From Parachlamydiales bacterium (GTDB lineage Bacteria; Chlamydiota; Chlamydiia; Chlamydiales; Parachlamydiaceae): a stretch of 39,054 nt of DNA. The notes below the pieces were generated by a model. That model was not told the DNA's origin and searched no databases. It worked only from the letters and a program-made list of their open reading frames with translations. Position numbers and translations under genes: made by a program. The stretch spans positions 1 to 39,054 of the forward strand of contig JAGVJP010000105.1 in the NCBI GenBank assembly GCA_020051075.1, in the 5' to 3' direction. Below, one piece after another: positions 20,501-28,902 of the stretch (positions are counted from its first letter, which is position 1; each line of letters begins with the position of its first letter).

Positions 20501-21518
20501 CAGCCGAGTCTGGGTATTCGTCCTGAAGCTTCTTGATTTCAGAGGAACTCGCTTCGTCGTCAGTTTGAATCTGAGACTCGAAAATATCTAACCTAATGTT
20601 GTTAAAAGGAGCTTGATCCATTTCCAGGAACACATCCTTCAATTCATCGTAGAAATCCCTCTGAAAACAAGATAGGAAGGCATGTTTGTCATTCTTTAAT
20701 TTCTCAACGTTCTGTATCTGAATAAAAATAAATTGATAGACATTGCCATAAATCGTTTTGAATTGACTGTAAATCTGATTCAAATCTAATAAGTTAACTT
20801 CATTGAATTCTAGGATAATCTTTATAGCTCTATCAATCGCGTTTTTCCATCCTTTTTTCATCTGTTCTAATTCACATCTCTGGTTCTCCAATCCTGCCAT
20901 CTGTTCACATTTCTTTATCGCCTTTTCATAGGAAGATCCACGAATCCTTGGACGAGAAAGAACATTTTCGCACCATTCCGGATACTTCTCAGAATAATCC
21001 CTTCTGGATGCTCCCAATGGGAAACCTAATGGGTGCGTTTCTCGTAGAGGATTTTCGGCAAGAGGTAATAAAGGGCGGATAGATAATTGAGGATCAGCTT
21101 CTTGAGTAGTGGGCAAAGGTGGATTTACAGAAGTCTGTGAGTCATTTACGGAGCTTGAAGATCCTCTATCAATAGGGGATGAAGAAGAAGCTGAACTCAA
21201 GAGGTTGCTGTTGGAATCGTTCGAATAACGATCAACAGTTGCAGATCGATCTCTTATGTAAGTTGCAATTCGGTCAATTACCCATTCTATCTTCCCTTTT
21301 GCATTAATCGTCGGTTCAAATCCATCACGATGAAGTGAGATAATCAAGGAAGGATCTTCTTTAATACGTTCAACATTTATCTTCTTTAATGGATAGCATG
21401 AAGGTTCCATTTGGTTGTTGAGATAGCGGTATCCTTTAATGTCTTGCGTCGCTGGATCTTGCCTAATTTCGATTTTAGATTGATTACTTCCATAAGAGCC
21501 TAAAAGCACTGAATACAT
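17586..21518 (-). CDS. 1310-residue coiled-coil protein of unknown function
   Basis: I do not recognise a family. The protein is hydrophilic, has no signal peptide or membrane segment, and is rich in charged helical stretches. A short N-terminal part (1–90) is followed by a serine-rich low-complexity linker (about 95–140, SSASSSSP and RGSSSSVND). The rest is mostly helical. Residues about 840–955 contain four tandem copies of a 28–29-residue unit: CEEKIAELSSEEATKALFTQ, CEEELAERSCSEEDKKTLLS, LEQEIAELSSEEVKKRLLIN and a more diverged CKKKIEKLPLSKKKKELLYS. ATG at 21518 follows GGAGG eight bases upstream. The gene starts 3 bases after the DUF1295 gene, so the two are co-transcribed. Size, serine linker and coiled coils resemble the protein at 30755–34054, and a host-interaction role is possible but unproven. 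Confidence 0.85.
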   Translation of the reverse strand: MYSVLLGSYGSNQSKIEIRQDPATQDIKGYRYLNNQMEPSCYPLKKINVERIKEDPSLIISLHRDGFEPTINAKGKIEWVIDRIATYIRDRSATVDRYSNDSNSNLLSSASSSSPIDRGSSSSVNDSQTSVNPPLPTTQEADPQLSIRPLLPLAENPLRETHPLGFPLGASRRDYSEKYPEWCENVLSRPRIRGSSYEKAIKKCEQMAGLENQRCELEQMKKGWKNAIDRAIKIILEFNEVNLLDLNQIYSQFKTIYGNVYQFIFIQIQNVEKLKNDKHAFLSCFQRDFYDELKDVFLEMDQAPFNNIRLDIFESQIQTDDEASSSEIKKLQDEYPDSAGKIEELARLAQGFVQRKRNELTHKVNDYLCWPEVSSCWQLIFKRCPDLKEKYHQMKRMRFSSLVDIGRGYQADCYKDPYITLFSKIVAACERFAASPQKGTDQLNQLKQEIGEIYVLLNNKLDHFDRRIEPLVFLRDVIQIILKWPGEYELSQGEKLYISNAVYFLISISNKSLTAEPEIPYNYQNIPEKEKSDAVRVLASKKTTAQKREACRMLLYSRIPWKALIAIGSLFHGGGGIKPEQIAYNRRLLGEALIDLFDEFRIIEAAMTDLIEFELSEFTDSPSLQPPTDLPEDCFRYIHLLGDRQQILNSLNEICGILQWWETTPLDASQVNEIRVKYAVLRTIQMVGELSKTLRQAGLLNVNESASRCIEQLRDLLAHLEKFKVNKRLQALLKMDNLPGCQIVAIIEDFKELLHYFMRERIEVSKAREWLEIKNLQNVDQDLPQLEVNNLRTLVVYLDSQISLEEQTALRMTVMGEEARNKRREIYQIKEEFLAGCYERLACEEKIAELSSEEATKALFTQSFSLERSACEEELAERSCSEEDKKTLLSQFLSRKRASLEQEIAELSSEEVKKRLLINVLSQLRTSCKKKIEKLPLSKKKKELLYSLMLIQLDPRHYYRRGVHFRSGATDPRMLNVIKKYADNKKTPDDEKALFRKLREKLLEGRLSAEGDSSSEEASPRIHDAQEQFSAIIALRKERGTCNPELENVESRFIELTETLDAFSQRKKREIEPILHSFDVYEDDSDIDHEVTRLIERMEVNSINPDELSLAILALGVDGDVSWQNTFDQYRLRLAKGAAPTAKGAVKDTLQFDLAKIKWSMTSILGILDQLHGLLPEDRDVYHHDKTLQLACQFLYSSFRGRAITLEYGIEFLKSTLPDHRHQLNAIQETLNRVIDQANGVLHVHGAAEVSTLTPFGQAFVEGLFLDQLAKDASIGKDRQLTINSLRTQLRALLEVIESRESSSVVSSST

Positions 21519-21521
21519 CTT

Positions 21522-22352
21522 TCATTCCTCCAGGTGAGTGTTGAGAGGAGACTCATTTTTCCTGTTGCGTCTAAACCAAGGAAAGAATGGGCTGACATGT
21601 GACTGATAGTTCAGATAGGCCTCTCCTTTGGTCTCTACAGCAAGCTCTTCAGCTGGGGGAATGCCTGAAACCTTCAGCAATAAATAAAGAATTAAAACAG
21701 GAGAAACGATGGATAGCCACCCCAACGGAGCGGGCAGAGCCATCAAGAAGAATCCCAACCAGATCACCCATTCAAAAAAATAATTAGGATGCCTTGAATA
21801 GCCCCATAAGCCCTCTTCACAACACTCTCCTTGAGCGGGAGCGCGTCGTTTGAATTGCACGAGTTGCCAATCAGCGACTGACTCCCCTGCAATTCCGACC
21901 ACTGCAATGAATAGACCAAACATTTCAGCTGTGTCGAAGCAGGGAAGGGGATTTTGACAGATCAAAAGAAATGGAAGGGAGAGAACGGTGACGATCGCCC
22001 CTTGACATGTGAATAAGAGAAACGCCTGAAAGAAAGGTCTGTGATTAGCAAACCATGTTTTCACCATCCGCGGATAGCGGGGATCCTCGCCCTGACGGAA
22101 ATACCGTTTGACGAGATGGACAGCGAGACGGAGAGACCAAAAGGAGACAATGATCAAGAGAAGCATCTTCCGCCAGAAATAGCCCTGGCCAATAATGAAA
22201 AAAATAAGAGTGATGAAAAAGAATGCCGTTGCCCATCCAATATCAACAATGGAGAACCGACGCTGGAAAAGATAAATCCCCCAGCAAATAAGCATCAGAA
22301 GTTCTGCGGTGACTAAAGCCACTCCTAACAAGACGAATAGAGCGAGTATCAT
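21522..22352 (-). CDS. DUF1295 family integral membrane protein (steroid 5-alpha-reductase/methyltransferase fold)
   Basis: 276 residues with about six membrane helices. Family landmarks are SIVDIGWATAFF near residue 34, SLRLAVHLVKRYFRQGEDPR with RYPRM following, and the signature EGLWGYSRHPNYFFEWVIWL. The C-terminus SGIPPAEELAVETKGEAYLN is followed by YQSHVSPFFPWF. These are diagnostic for DUF1295, a bacterial branch of the steroid 5-alpha-reductase-like fold. The substrate is unknown, but NADPH-dependent reduction of a lipid-like molecule is the usual guess. ATG at 22352 follows GAGGTG. It is directly upstream of the 1310-residue gene (3-base gap), a pairing that does not explain itself. 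Confidence 0.9.
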   Translation of the reverse strand: MILALFVLLGVALVTAELLMLICWGIYLFQRRFSIVDIGWATAFFFITLIFFIIGQGYFWRKMLLLIIVSFWSLRLAVHLVKRYFRQGEDPRYPRMVKTWFANHRPFFQAFLLFTCQGAIVTVLSLPFLLICQNPLPCFDTAEMFGLFIAVVGIAGESVADWQLVQFKRRAPAQGECCEEGLWGYSRHPNYFFEWVIWLGFFLMALPAPLGWLSIVSPVLILYLLLKVSGIPPAEELAVETKGEAYLNYQSHVSPFFPWFRRNRKNESPLNTHLEE

Positions 22353-22743
22353 CGATCACCTCAACCGCTTTATTATCTTAAGCCTAATAGAATAATTCAT
22401 TTTTAGCGAGAATGAAAATAGCATCTTCAGTCCAAGGATAGAAACACAGAGGCACAGACTCGAGTTTAGCATTTTTTTACTCTAAATCTGTGTCGCCCTT
22501 TTACACAGAAAAAAAAATTCAACCTAAATGGTTACATGTTTTGCAACTAATAGGATAAATGACAGGATGGGAAAGATGGGTTAGATCAGTCCGTCTCAAT
22601 TTGTTGATTCTCAATAATAGATATTTTTCACAGTCTAGTAAAAACCAGAAGCGAGGAAAAATAGATATTGAAGAACTCTTCCGCATATAATGCTAAACTC
22701 GAATCTGCGTCTCTGTGACTTTAGAACCAGAATCGATATACAA
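22353..22743. repeat. 391-base intergenic region with a separated inverted repeat
   Basis: No gene seen. Arms at 22442–22472 (ACACAGAGGCACAGACTCGA continuing GTTTAGCATT) and 22688–22718 are inverted copies differing at a few positions, about 215 bases apart. A second partial CTGTGTCGCCCTTTTACACAG hairpin is at 22487–22508. The promoter of the DUF1295–coiled-coil operon should lie within 22360–22440 on the minus strand, but no clear hexamers were found. Confidence 0.6.
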
Positions 22744-24456
22744 CTACTCGCCTCCCTCAGAGGATGGGGGCTTCATCCGTAACGATTTTCTGAAAATTCC
22801 GGTTTTAGAATTTCTTCTGCTTGGTTTTTCAGTTATCTGTCTTATCTCAGCTTTTAAGGTGTCTGATCCATGTTCTTCTAAATGAATCAATCTTTCTTGC
22901 AATGCTTGGCGCGCCTCTTTTTCAGCCTGAAGGGCATCTGCCTTCATTAGAAGCTTATTGACCGTTTCCTCGAAGGATTGTTGGGTATCCTTGAGATTGG
23001 CTTGTACTTCTGCTACCTCTTGACGGCTTTTCTCCAACTCTAGCTTGAACAAGATCGATTTTCGCATCATCTTTTTGACCTTTTCGGCTTGGTCTGGAGG
23101 GAGTTGACCAATTTTATCGATTTTTCTCGCCATCTTAATTGGCACGAGATATTTGGTCTCTAGCTCACTCAATTCCTCACCATAAATTGTTAATTGATCG
23201 TCTAGCCAGGCTGCGACCCTCCCCTTCAAAAAAACCACTTGTTCCTTCAGACTATCGGCCATTTCTCGCGGATAGAGCGTACCATCTCGCTCAAACAGAT
23301 AATTCCGAATCTCCGATGATTTAAAAAAGCGATTGATCTGAATAAGGACCTGTAAGAACTCTTCTCTCTGCTTTCCTGAAAGTTTATTCCAGGATATCTT
23401 AAGACTATCATCTTCATCAATCTGAAGATTTTTGATCGAATGATTTCTAATTTGATGAGATCTTACAGATTGACTCTTAAACTTTTCATAAGCGTCAAAT
23501 GCCAAATTTGTTCCGATACGAAAGTGAAAAAATCTTTGCGAGCGGATCACCGCTGTTTGTGCCGTTTGTGTTGATTGAGCTGCTTGCGCAGTTTGTGCAG
23601 CAATGATTTGACCACCTTCATCTGTCACCCAAACAAATCCGGCATTCTTCCCAATTTTACCAATGGGATCGATATCAGCAAGAACTCTAGCTAAAGCCAA
23701 GAAGCCAACTATTCCTTTTAATGGAACAGATGTCCCTTCTGGAGTGATGAGTGTTTCTGGAGGACGATGGTATGTCCTGATGAAATCGATGAACGATAAT
23801 TCACCTCCATCCTTATCTTTTGTTTTTGCATCCCGAAAATCGCGATAGCCGTTGATAGGATTAAATTTCAATTTCAATGATTGAATCCCATAAGGATCAG
23901 TGCTTGCACTAGCAGAACTACTTTCTGTTATTGGAACACTAGAACTTACCAGAGGGGTCGCACTATCGATAGTGGACTCTTCAGATAAGCAGCTTTCCGG
24001 GGTGATAACAATTCCTTCTCCAAGCACTTGATAGCAGTCATTGGCAAGTTTCATGAAGATCATTTTGAGAAACATCTCCCCTTGTGTCACTCCACGTTCT
24101 AAGCTTGTACTTGGACCAGGCCGTTTTCCAATTGGCAATTGATCAGGCTCAGGGAATACTGATACTCTGACTGCCTCCACTCTTTCAGTAGACGTCGCGT
24201 CGCCTCCATCTGGCTTTGAGATGACACGTTTCACTCTTTCTAACGTGATTGCGTTAGAATTCAGATAGGGGAGGTCCACTTCTACAACCGAACTACAAGA
24301 AGGTCTCGGAGAAATTGGCGGCAGCGAACTTATCTGAATACGGGTAAGGGTAGGAGAGGTTGGAGGCGAGGCAGTCGGAAAACGAGTAGGGGTGGGATTG
24401 GTTGGGGGCAAGACAGCCGGAAAACGAATAGATCTAGGGGAAGTTGGGCTCGTCAT
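22744..24456 (-). CDS. 570-residue protein with proline-rich N-terminal repeats and C-terminal coiled coil, unknown function
   Basis: Not recognised with confidence. Residues 1–50 are three degenerate 14–16-residue repeats of the type TPTRFPTASPPTSP, giving PxxP motifs. Residues 150–195 are Ser/Thr-rich. A globular core (about 195–450) contains LKLKFNPINGYRDFRDAKTK, FLALARVLADIDPIGKIGKN followed by AGFVWVTDEGG, and a short Gln/Ala/Thr insertion AQTAQAAQSTQTAQTA (about 285–300). The LADIDPIGK-x-GKNAGF segment has a faint look of a kinase-like catalytic loop, but I would not assign it. Residues 470–550 form a coiled coil. The basic tail ends KPPSSEGGE. ATG at 24456 follows AAGGAG. Low-complexity N-terminus plus coiled coil is common in secreted proteins of intracellular bacteria; this is inference only. 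Confidence 0.8.
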   Translation of the reverse strand: MTSPTSPRSIRFPAVLPPTNPTPTRFPTASPPTSPTLTRIQISSLPPISPRPSCSSVVEVDLPYLNSNAITLERVKRVISKPDGGDATSTERVEAVRVSVFPEPDQLPIGKRPGPSTSLERGVTQGEMFLKMIFMKLANDCYQVLGEGIVITPESCLSEESTIDSATPLVSSSVPITESSSASASTDPYGIQSLKLKFNPINGYRDFRDAKTKDKDGGELSFIDFIRTYHRPPETLITPEGTSVPLKGIVGFLALARVLADIDPIGKIGKNAGFVWVTDEGGQIIAAQTAQAAQSTQTAQTAVIRSQRFFHFRIGTNLAFDAYEKFKSQSVRSHQIRNHSIKNLQIDEDDSLKISWNKLSGKQREEFLQVLIQINRFFKSSEIRNYLFERDGTLYPREMADSLKEQVVFLKGRVAAWLDDQLTIYGEELSELETKYLVPIKMARKIDKIGQLPPDQAEKVKKMMRKSILFKLELEKSRQEVAEVQANLKDTQQSFEETVNKLLMKADALQAEKEARQALQERLIHLEEHGSDTLKAEIRQITEKPSRRNSKTGIFRKSLRMKPPSSEGGE

Positions 24457-24475
24457 ATTAGACTCCTTTTATTAT

Positions 24476-24497
24476 AGTGATAATTAAATTTATCACT
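24476..24497. promoter_or_regulatory. perfect inverted repeat, operator-like
   Basis: AGTGATAA-TTAAAT-TTATCACT has 8-base perfect arms. It lies 20 bases upstream of the start of the 570-residue gene and about 150 bases upstream of sufE, in a divergent promoter region. It could be a repressor site or a leader hairpin. Confidence 0.4.
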
Positions 24498-24615
24498 AAG
24501 CTTACTAAAATATATTATTTTTTGCGAGAATGAAATGATGAAAATTTTATTTCATAGAAAAGGAGAATCGATTAAAATCAAGTATATGAGCGATAAACGC
24601 TTGTTTTTAGCAACT

Positions 24616-24621
24616 TATAAT
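24616..24621 (+). promoter_or_regulatory. TATAAT −10 element for sufE
   Basis: A perfect TATAAT lies 26 bases before the sufE start codon. No good −35 hexamer is present at 16–18 bases spacing, so the call is weak. It implies a short leader that contains the AAGGAC ribosome binding site. Confidence 0.35.
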
Positions 24622-24646
24622 CACATTAACCATAAGGACATCAAAC

Positions 24647-25075
24647 ATGTACGAATCATGCCTAGCCAAACAACACCAAATTAAAGAATTGTTTTTATCT
24701 TGCCCAACAGCGGAAGATAAATATGAAAAAATCATTGAACTAGGCCGCAGTCAACTCCCTCTCTCTAAAGAGTGGAAAAATGCTGAAAACCTCGTGCAGG
24801 GATGTCAAAGTCAGATGTATATCCACAGCTATTTGTCAGGGAAACAGATGTTCTTTGAAACTGAGTCGGACGCCCTTATTTCTGCTGGCTTAGCGGCTCT
24901 GCTCACTAAAGTTTACAGTGGCGAAGAACCTGAAACCGTACTGAAATGCCTCCCCACTTATCTTGATGAGCTAGGTATCCCCTCAAGCCTCTCTCCAAGC
25001 CGGGCTAACGGCCTCTACAGCCTTCATCTAAGGATGAAACAAGAAGCCTTGAAAGTCCTCGTCGCTCAACAATGA
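24647..25075 (+). CDS. sufE: SufE-type cysteine desulfuration protein
   Basis: 142 residues, normal for SufE. It accepts persulfide sulfur from the cysteine desulfurase SufS on a single cysteine and passes it to the SufBCD scaffold for iron–sulfur cluster assembly. The active-site motif NLVQGCQSQMYI has C53. Further family landmarks are ESDALISAGLAALLTKVYSG and LSPSRANGLYSLHLRM, followed by a C-terminal helix. ATG at 24647 follows AAGGAC. It stands alone between two minus-strand units; sufS/sufBCD are not in this window. Confidence 0.93.
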   Translation: MYESCLAKQHQIKELFLSCPTAEDKYEKIIELGRSQLPLSKEWKNAENLVQGCQSQMYIHSYLSGKQMFFETESDALISAGLAALLTKVYSGEEPETVLKCLPTYLDELGIPSSLSPSRANGLYSLHLRMKQEALKVLVAQQ

Positions 25076-25110
25076 TACGCAATCTCACACATGATTGACA
25101 AAGGGACAGA

Positions 25111-25257
25111 ACAGGATAGGCAGGATAAAAAGGATATAAATAGGATGGCGAATAATTAGAAGACAATCATCCATTCTTTTTTCATTATCTCACAAATTCT
25201 TCATACCCTTTTCCTTATCCTGGCTATCCCGCCGCGAAGCGATCCTGCCTATCCTGT
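25111..25257. repeat. inverted repeat between sufE and the Hsp70-like gene
   Basis: A 16-base perfect arm ACAGGATAGGCAGGAT (25111–25126) and its complement at 25242–25257 are about 115 bases apart. CAGGATAGGCAGGATAAAAA-type words resemble intergenic repeats seen in many environmental bacteria. It lies between the convergent ends of sufE and the Hsp70-like gene. It could help terminate both, but the loop is long. Confidence 0.6.
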
Positions 25258-25299
25258 TTTTTTGTGCTGGGAGGGGGGTACATGTCAACATCATGCACA

Positions 25300-27117
25300 T
25301 CACTGACGGATGTCAAATTCGAGTTTCCATTTGCGGCCATCAGGTGCAAAGCACCAAAGCTCTAAGACGCCAAGTTCTGTGACTTTAGACTTCAGTTTAA
25401 CACGGACTGTCTTGCCATCCCCTTCGGCTTTGCTTAGAACGGTCTCGATAGGGTGCAGCTCGGTCAATTCTTGCTTCCAATTGCGTACAGAAGTCCCCAC
25501 GATAGGTTCTCTTCCATCAGATAGAAGAGGGGTGCTATGGCTAAAAAAACGAAACGTTGCCTGTTCCCCTAAGATGAGAGCGAACTCCTGTTCTCCCAGC
25601 TCTCGCTCTTCTCCTTCTTCCAACCCGAAAGGGACGATGCAACACGCACGCAACGGCGGGCTCATGCCAGGAACGGCAGGAGCCGACTCTTCAACCCCGA
25701 TATAATAGCTGCGGCTTGTCCCCCCTCGAATCCGGATTGCCTTTCCTTGTCTCGCAAGTCCATAACAAGCTGCCCCTCGGCTGACTGCGAAGTCGTAGTC
25801 CGCTCCGCGCAGCTCTAAGACTGGGGGTTTATCTAATTTCTTTGCCCATTGGTTGAGGAGCGTCATCAGCCTCTGCCGAAAAGAAAAAGCCTTCAATGTG
25901 CCTCCATTAAAAAGCACTGCTGTGGGGAGGACGAACTGGTCAGTCGCAGCCTTCTCAGTTTCTCCTGTCATAGACAAAAATTTCGCCAGCTGGCAGGAGA
26001 TGCGGGGATCTTGGACATAAGGCAAACCGATCTGCTGAATCCCCGCACGGTGTTCCACAGGGGAGCGTTCTTCCATCTCTACAAGTGGAAAGAACCCGTC
26101 TAAGATTAGGTGTTCAACATCCTTTAAAGAAAGTTCTACTGTGAGTGTGTTTCCTATTAATCTGCTTCCTCTTCCCAACACTGTCACAGCGATATGGTCG
26201 GGGGGATTTTCCCCCATGAGCTGTTCTTTGGCCTGGCGGCACTGATGGATCAAGGTTTGAAATTGCCAATGATCGATCTCATGCCCCTGCTCTTCGAATT
26301 TCCCTTTGACAAAGTAGGCTAAAGCCAGATCGATATTATCGCCCCCAAGCAATAAATGGGCTCCCACAGCGAGGCGCCTCAGCTCTAAATCTCCCGCTTT
26401 TTCTTCTACGCCGATTAAACTGAAGTCTGTCGTTCCACCGCCAATATCGATGACAAGAACCGTGTCACCCACTTTCAGATTTGTTCGCCACTCTTTCGAG
26501 TGTTGCTGAAGCCATGCATAGAAAGCTGCCTGTGGCTCCTCCAGGAGGATGACTTCGGGATAAGAAGCCATTTCAGCGGCCTCTTGAACGAGCTGTCTTG
26601 CACTCGGATCGAATGAAGCGGGCACGGTGACCAAAACTTCCTGCTCATTGAAAGGGGCGTCCGGGTGATTTTGGTCCCATGATGCCCTAAGGTGCTTCAA
26701 AATCTCCGCACATGCTGTCAAGGGGCTCATCCGGTGGTCGATTTCATCAGATTCGATGGGCAGGAGGTTTTCACGCCGGTCGACCCCAGCATGACATAGC
26801 CACGACTTCGCAGAGGCAATCAGCCGCGTCGGCAGCTCCGCTCCCCGGTCGCGTGCATACGTTCCAACCATAAAGTGGCCGTTGCTGCTCCATGGAAGCT
26901 GGCCAATGTTCCCTTTGACCTCTTCCTCAAGGGGGAAATAGATAAAGGAAGGAAGAGAAAGAGGCTGATCGATCGTATGTGCTTCAGTCGCTTGCAGAAT
27001 TGGAACTTGATCGAGCTGAATCACATCGATTAATTCAGCGTCTACTTTAGAAGCAGTCATTGTGCAATTTGTTGTTCCAAGGTCGATACCGATGATGTAA
27101 TTGGCGGTCTTGCTCAT
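25300..27117 (-). CDS. Hsp70-like ATPase of the DUF2760-linked type
   Basis: 605 residues. The nucleotide-binding domain is clear: phosphate loop 1 YIIGIDLGTTNCTM (7–20), EVLVTVPASFDPSARQLVQE (about 160–179), LLEEPQAAFYAW (191–202) and phosphate loop 2 LVIDIGGGTTDFSL (221–234). Hsp70s fold or remodel proteins using ATP. The C-terminal half differs from DnaK: there is no normal substrate-binding lid or EEVD-like end, and FNGGTLKAFSFRQRLM with DYDFAVSRGAACYGLARQGK is typical of the non-canonical Hsp70 group that is usually next to a DUF2760 gene. That is the arrangement here, with a 7-base gap. ATG at 27117 follows AAGGGG. The client is unknown. Confidence 0.92.
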   Translation of the reverse strand: MSKTANYIIGIDLGTTNCTMTASKVDAELIDVIQLDQVPILQATEAHTIDQPLSLPSFIYFPLEEEVKGNIGQLPWSSNGHFMVGTYARDRGAELPTRLIASAKSWLCHAGVDRRENLLPIESDEIDHRMSPLTACAEILKHLRASWDQNHPDAPFNEQEVLVTVPASFDPSARQLVQEAAEMASYPEVILLEEPQAAFYAWLQQHSKEWRTNLKVGDTVLVIDIGGGTTDFSLIGVEEKAGDLELRRLAVGAHLLLGGDNIDLALAYFVKGKFEEQGHEIDHWQFQTLIHQCRQAKEQLMGENPPDHIAVTVLGRGSRLIGNTLTVELSLKDVEHLILDGFFPLVEMEERSPVEHRAGIQQIGLPYVQDPRISCQLAKFLSMTGETEKAATDQFVLPTAVLFNGGTLKAFSFRQRLMTLLNQWAKKLDKPPVLELRGADYDFAVSRGAACYGLARQGKAIRIRGGTSRSYYIGVEESAPAVPGMSPPLRACCIVPFGLEEGEERELGEQEFALILGEQATFRFFSHSTPLLSDGREPIVGTSVRNWKQELTELHPIETVLSKAEGDGKTVRVKLKSKVTELGVLELWCFAPDGRKWKLEFDIRQ

Positions 27118-27124
27118 AATCCCC

Positions 27125-27616
27125 TTAAGGCTTGACTTCTACTTCAGCAGGGCAGACAATTTCCATCGACTGCTCCCCAATTTTTTTTGGAAGCGATCGT
27201 TTATGAGCCTTCCACCCTCTGTGAACGAGGACCCCTTTAAAAGGAGGCTCTCCCTTGATTAAACCAACAAGTTTTATCTCTGCAGGGTTATATCCCTTCG
27301 GCACTTGAATGGCAGCTCCCTCAGCCTCGTCGCGCAGCGGACGAATCGCCACTAACTCTTCGATGACTTCTGCACAATCTTGATGGATTTTCCGCGCAGC
27401 CGCCCCGACTTGAGCATCGGTAAAAGAAGCGATATCTTCTTTAAGAAAATCAATGAGCCTTCCCGATTGCTGGAGGCAGCTCAGTAACCGAAGATGAGAC
27501 GCCTCAGCCGCCGGTTCTTTGGAGACGGTCGGCTGTTCTTCAAGGAATAGCGACGCATCAGATGGATTCTTCCACGCCCTGACGAAGGCTTTAATCGCTA
27601 ACATCAAACGGTTCAT
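27125..27616 (-). CDS. DUF2760 protein
   Basis: 163 residues. Recognisable family features are LLSCLQQSGRLIDFLKEDIA, FTDAQVGAAARKIHQDC, IRPLRDEAEGAAIQVPKGYN and FKGVLVHRGWKAHKRSLP. The family has no known biochemical role but is consistently encoded beside a non-canonical Hsp70, so it may be its partner or adaptor. It is placed 2 bases after the permease gene and 7 bases before the Hsp70-like gene. The AAGGAGG ribosome binding site lies inside the last codons of the permease (Gln-Gly-Gly), so the three genes form one translationally coupled operon. Confidence 0.88.
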   Translation of the reverse strand: MNRLMLAIKAFVRAWKNPSDASLFLEEQPTVSKEPAAEASHLRLLSCLQQSGRLIDFLKEDIASFTDAQVGAAARKIHQDCAEVIEELVAIRPLRDEAEGAAIQVPKGYNPAEIKLVGLIKGEPPFKGVLVHRGWKAHKRSLPKKIGEQSMEIVCPAEVEVKP

Positions 27617-27618
27617 GA

Positions 27619-28902
27619 TTATATTCCTCCTTGAAGCTGTTCTTTAGCAGCCATTTCACAAGCCTGGAAAATAGAACAGATCTGTCCTGAGTGGATTAAC
27701 GTCTCTAGGATGAGGGAACTGACGAAGAAAGCTAAAACGACAACCAAAAGGATCTTTCCCCCTGGAGTTCTGTGCTCATCAGGAAAACGATACCAATACC
27801 GTCCCACCCAGACCATCAGCACCGGCATGATTCCATTGAGGATTGAATCTCCAAATCCGCCAGACGTATCCAAAGCAATTAAGAAAACCCTTTCAAAATA
27901 GGCGGCAAAGAAAAATGTCGGGATAATGATCAGCAAACTTAAGATCACTTTGCCTTTTCCTTGATTCGGGATTTTGAGGCCATCTGACAAGAAGTCGAAG
28001 AGACCTAATGCCATCCCTAAGAAAGAGGTGACTAAGGCAAAAAACGCAAAATATTCCGCAATGACAGAAACCCAAACGCTCTGCACATGTTCCCTCAAGA
28101 ATTGTGTAATGGGCTCGCCTAATTCTAAAGCTTTAATCAAGCTATGAGGTCCTGAAACAGGAACGATCCCCAATACCAGATATTGCCAGATGAGATAAAC
28201 GATGAACGTGAGGGTCGTTCCGGAGATGATCGCCCAGCGGAGCGCCTTGGCATTTCTTTTTAGGTAGGGGGTTAAGCTAGGCAGCATCGTCTGAAAACTG
28301 AATGTTGTCAAAAGGAGTGGAATGGCCAAAAACGATGTCGGCCAGTACCGATGGCTCAATAACTCAGTTTTTACTTCTGAAAATCCTGTCCCGACAAGGG
28401 CAAAGTAGGCAGCAATCATCGCAACAAATAAAATAGTATTGACCCGACCAACGATCTGATTGCCAAGATAGATCACCCCTCCGAAGACGACAATAAAGAG
28501 GAGGCAGCCGATCTCTTTGGATAAGGTGGTTCCGATCAAATTTGCAGCGCCATGGATGACTAAAGTCCCACCCGCAGCAGTATAAGCAACAATGGAGGCG
28601 TATGAAATGAAGAGATACACACACCAGCTGAAGACTTTCCCAACAGGGCCAAGCAATGTCGACGCCATGGTGATCACATGGGCACCCTCTTTCATCCAGA
28701 GATTGACTTCCAATAAGAGCAAAGCTGATGCCGTCATCGCCATCCAACAAAGAGCCATCATCAAAGCAGAGGGGAAAAATCCAGTTATTCCAGTGGCCAC
28801 TGGCAAAGCAAGCATTCCCCCGCCTATGCAGGTTCCTGCCACTAAACATGTTGCAGCCAAAAATCTCCCGTTAGGGACGTCTGTACTCGAATCCTCTGCC
28901 AT
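27619..28902 (-). CDS. tyrP: aromatic amino acid permease (HAAAP family, TyrP-like)
   Basis: 427 residues with about 11 membrane helices. The N-terminal signature ATCLVAGTCIGGGMLALPVA is typical of the hydroxy/aromatic amino acid permease family (Mtr/TyrP/SdaC). FSFQTMLPSLTPYLKRNAKA and the SFLGMALGLFDFLSDGLKIP region match chlamydial TyrP proteins. Intracellular chlamydiae import tyrosine or tryptophan from the host this way; which one cannot be told from sequence. I choose ATG at 28902 because GGAG lies six bases upstream; a GTG four codons earlier is part of that ribosome binding region. First gene of the operon with DUF2760 and the Hsp70-like protein. Confidence 0.9.
   Translation of the reverse strand: MAEDSSTDVPNGRFLAATCLVAGTCIGGGMLALPVATGITGFFPSALMMALCWMAMTASALLLLEVNLWMKEGAHVITMASTLLGPVGKVFSWCVYLFISYASIVAYTAAGGTLVIHGAANLIGTTLSKEIGCLLFIVVFGGVIYLGNQIVGRVNTILFVAMIAAYFALVGTGFSEVKTELLSHRYWPTSFLAIPLLLTTFSFQTMLPSLTPYLKRNAKALRWAIISGTTLTFIVYLIWQYLVLGIVPVSGPHSLIKALELGEPITQFLREHVQSVWVSVIAEYFAFFALVTSFLGMALGLFDFLSDGLKIPNQGKGKVILSLLIIIPTFFFAAYFERVFLIALDTSGGFGDSILNGIMPVLMVWVGRYWYRFPDEHRTPGGKILLVVVLAFFVSSLILETLIHSGQICSIFQACEMAAKEQLQGGI

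Noticed and set aside
24470..24475. TATAAT-like word just before the 570-residue gene as its −10 element
   Set aside because: It is too close to the start codon and overlaps the ribosome binding site; a leader would be almost absent.
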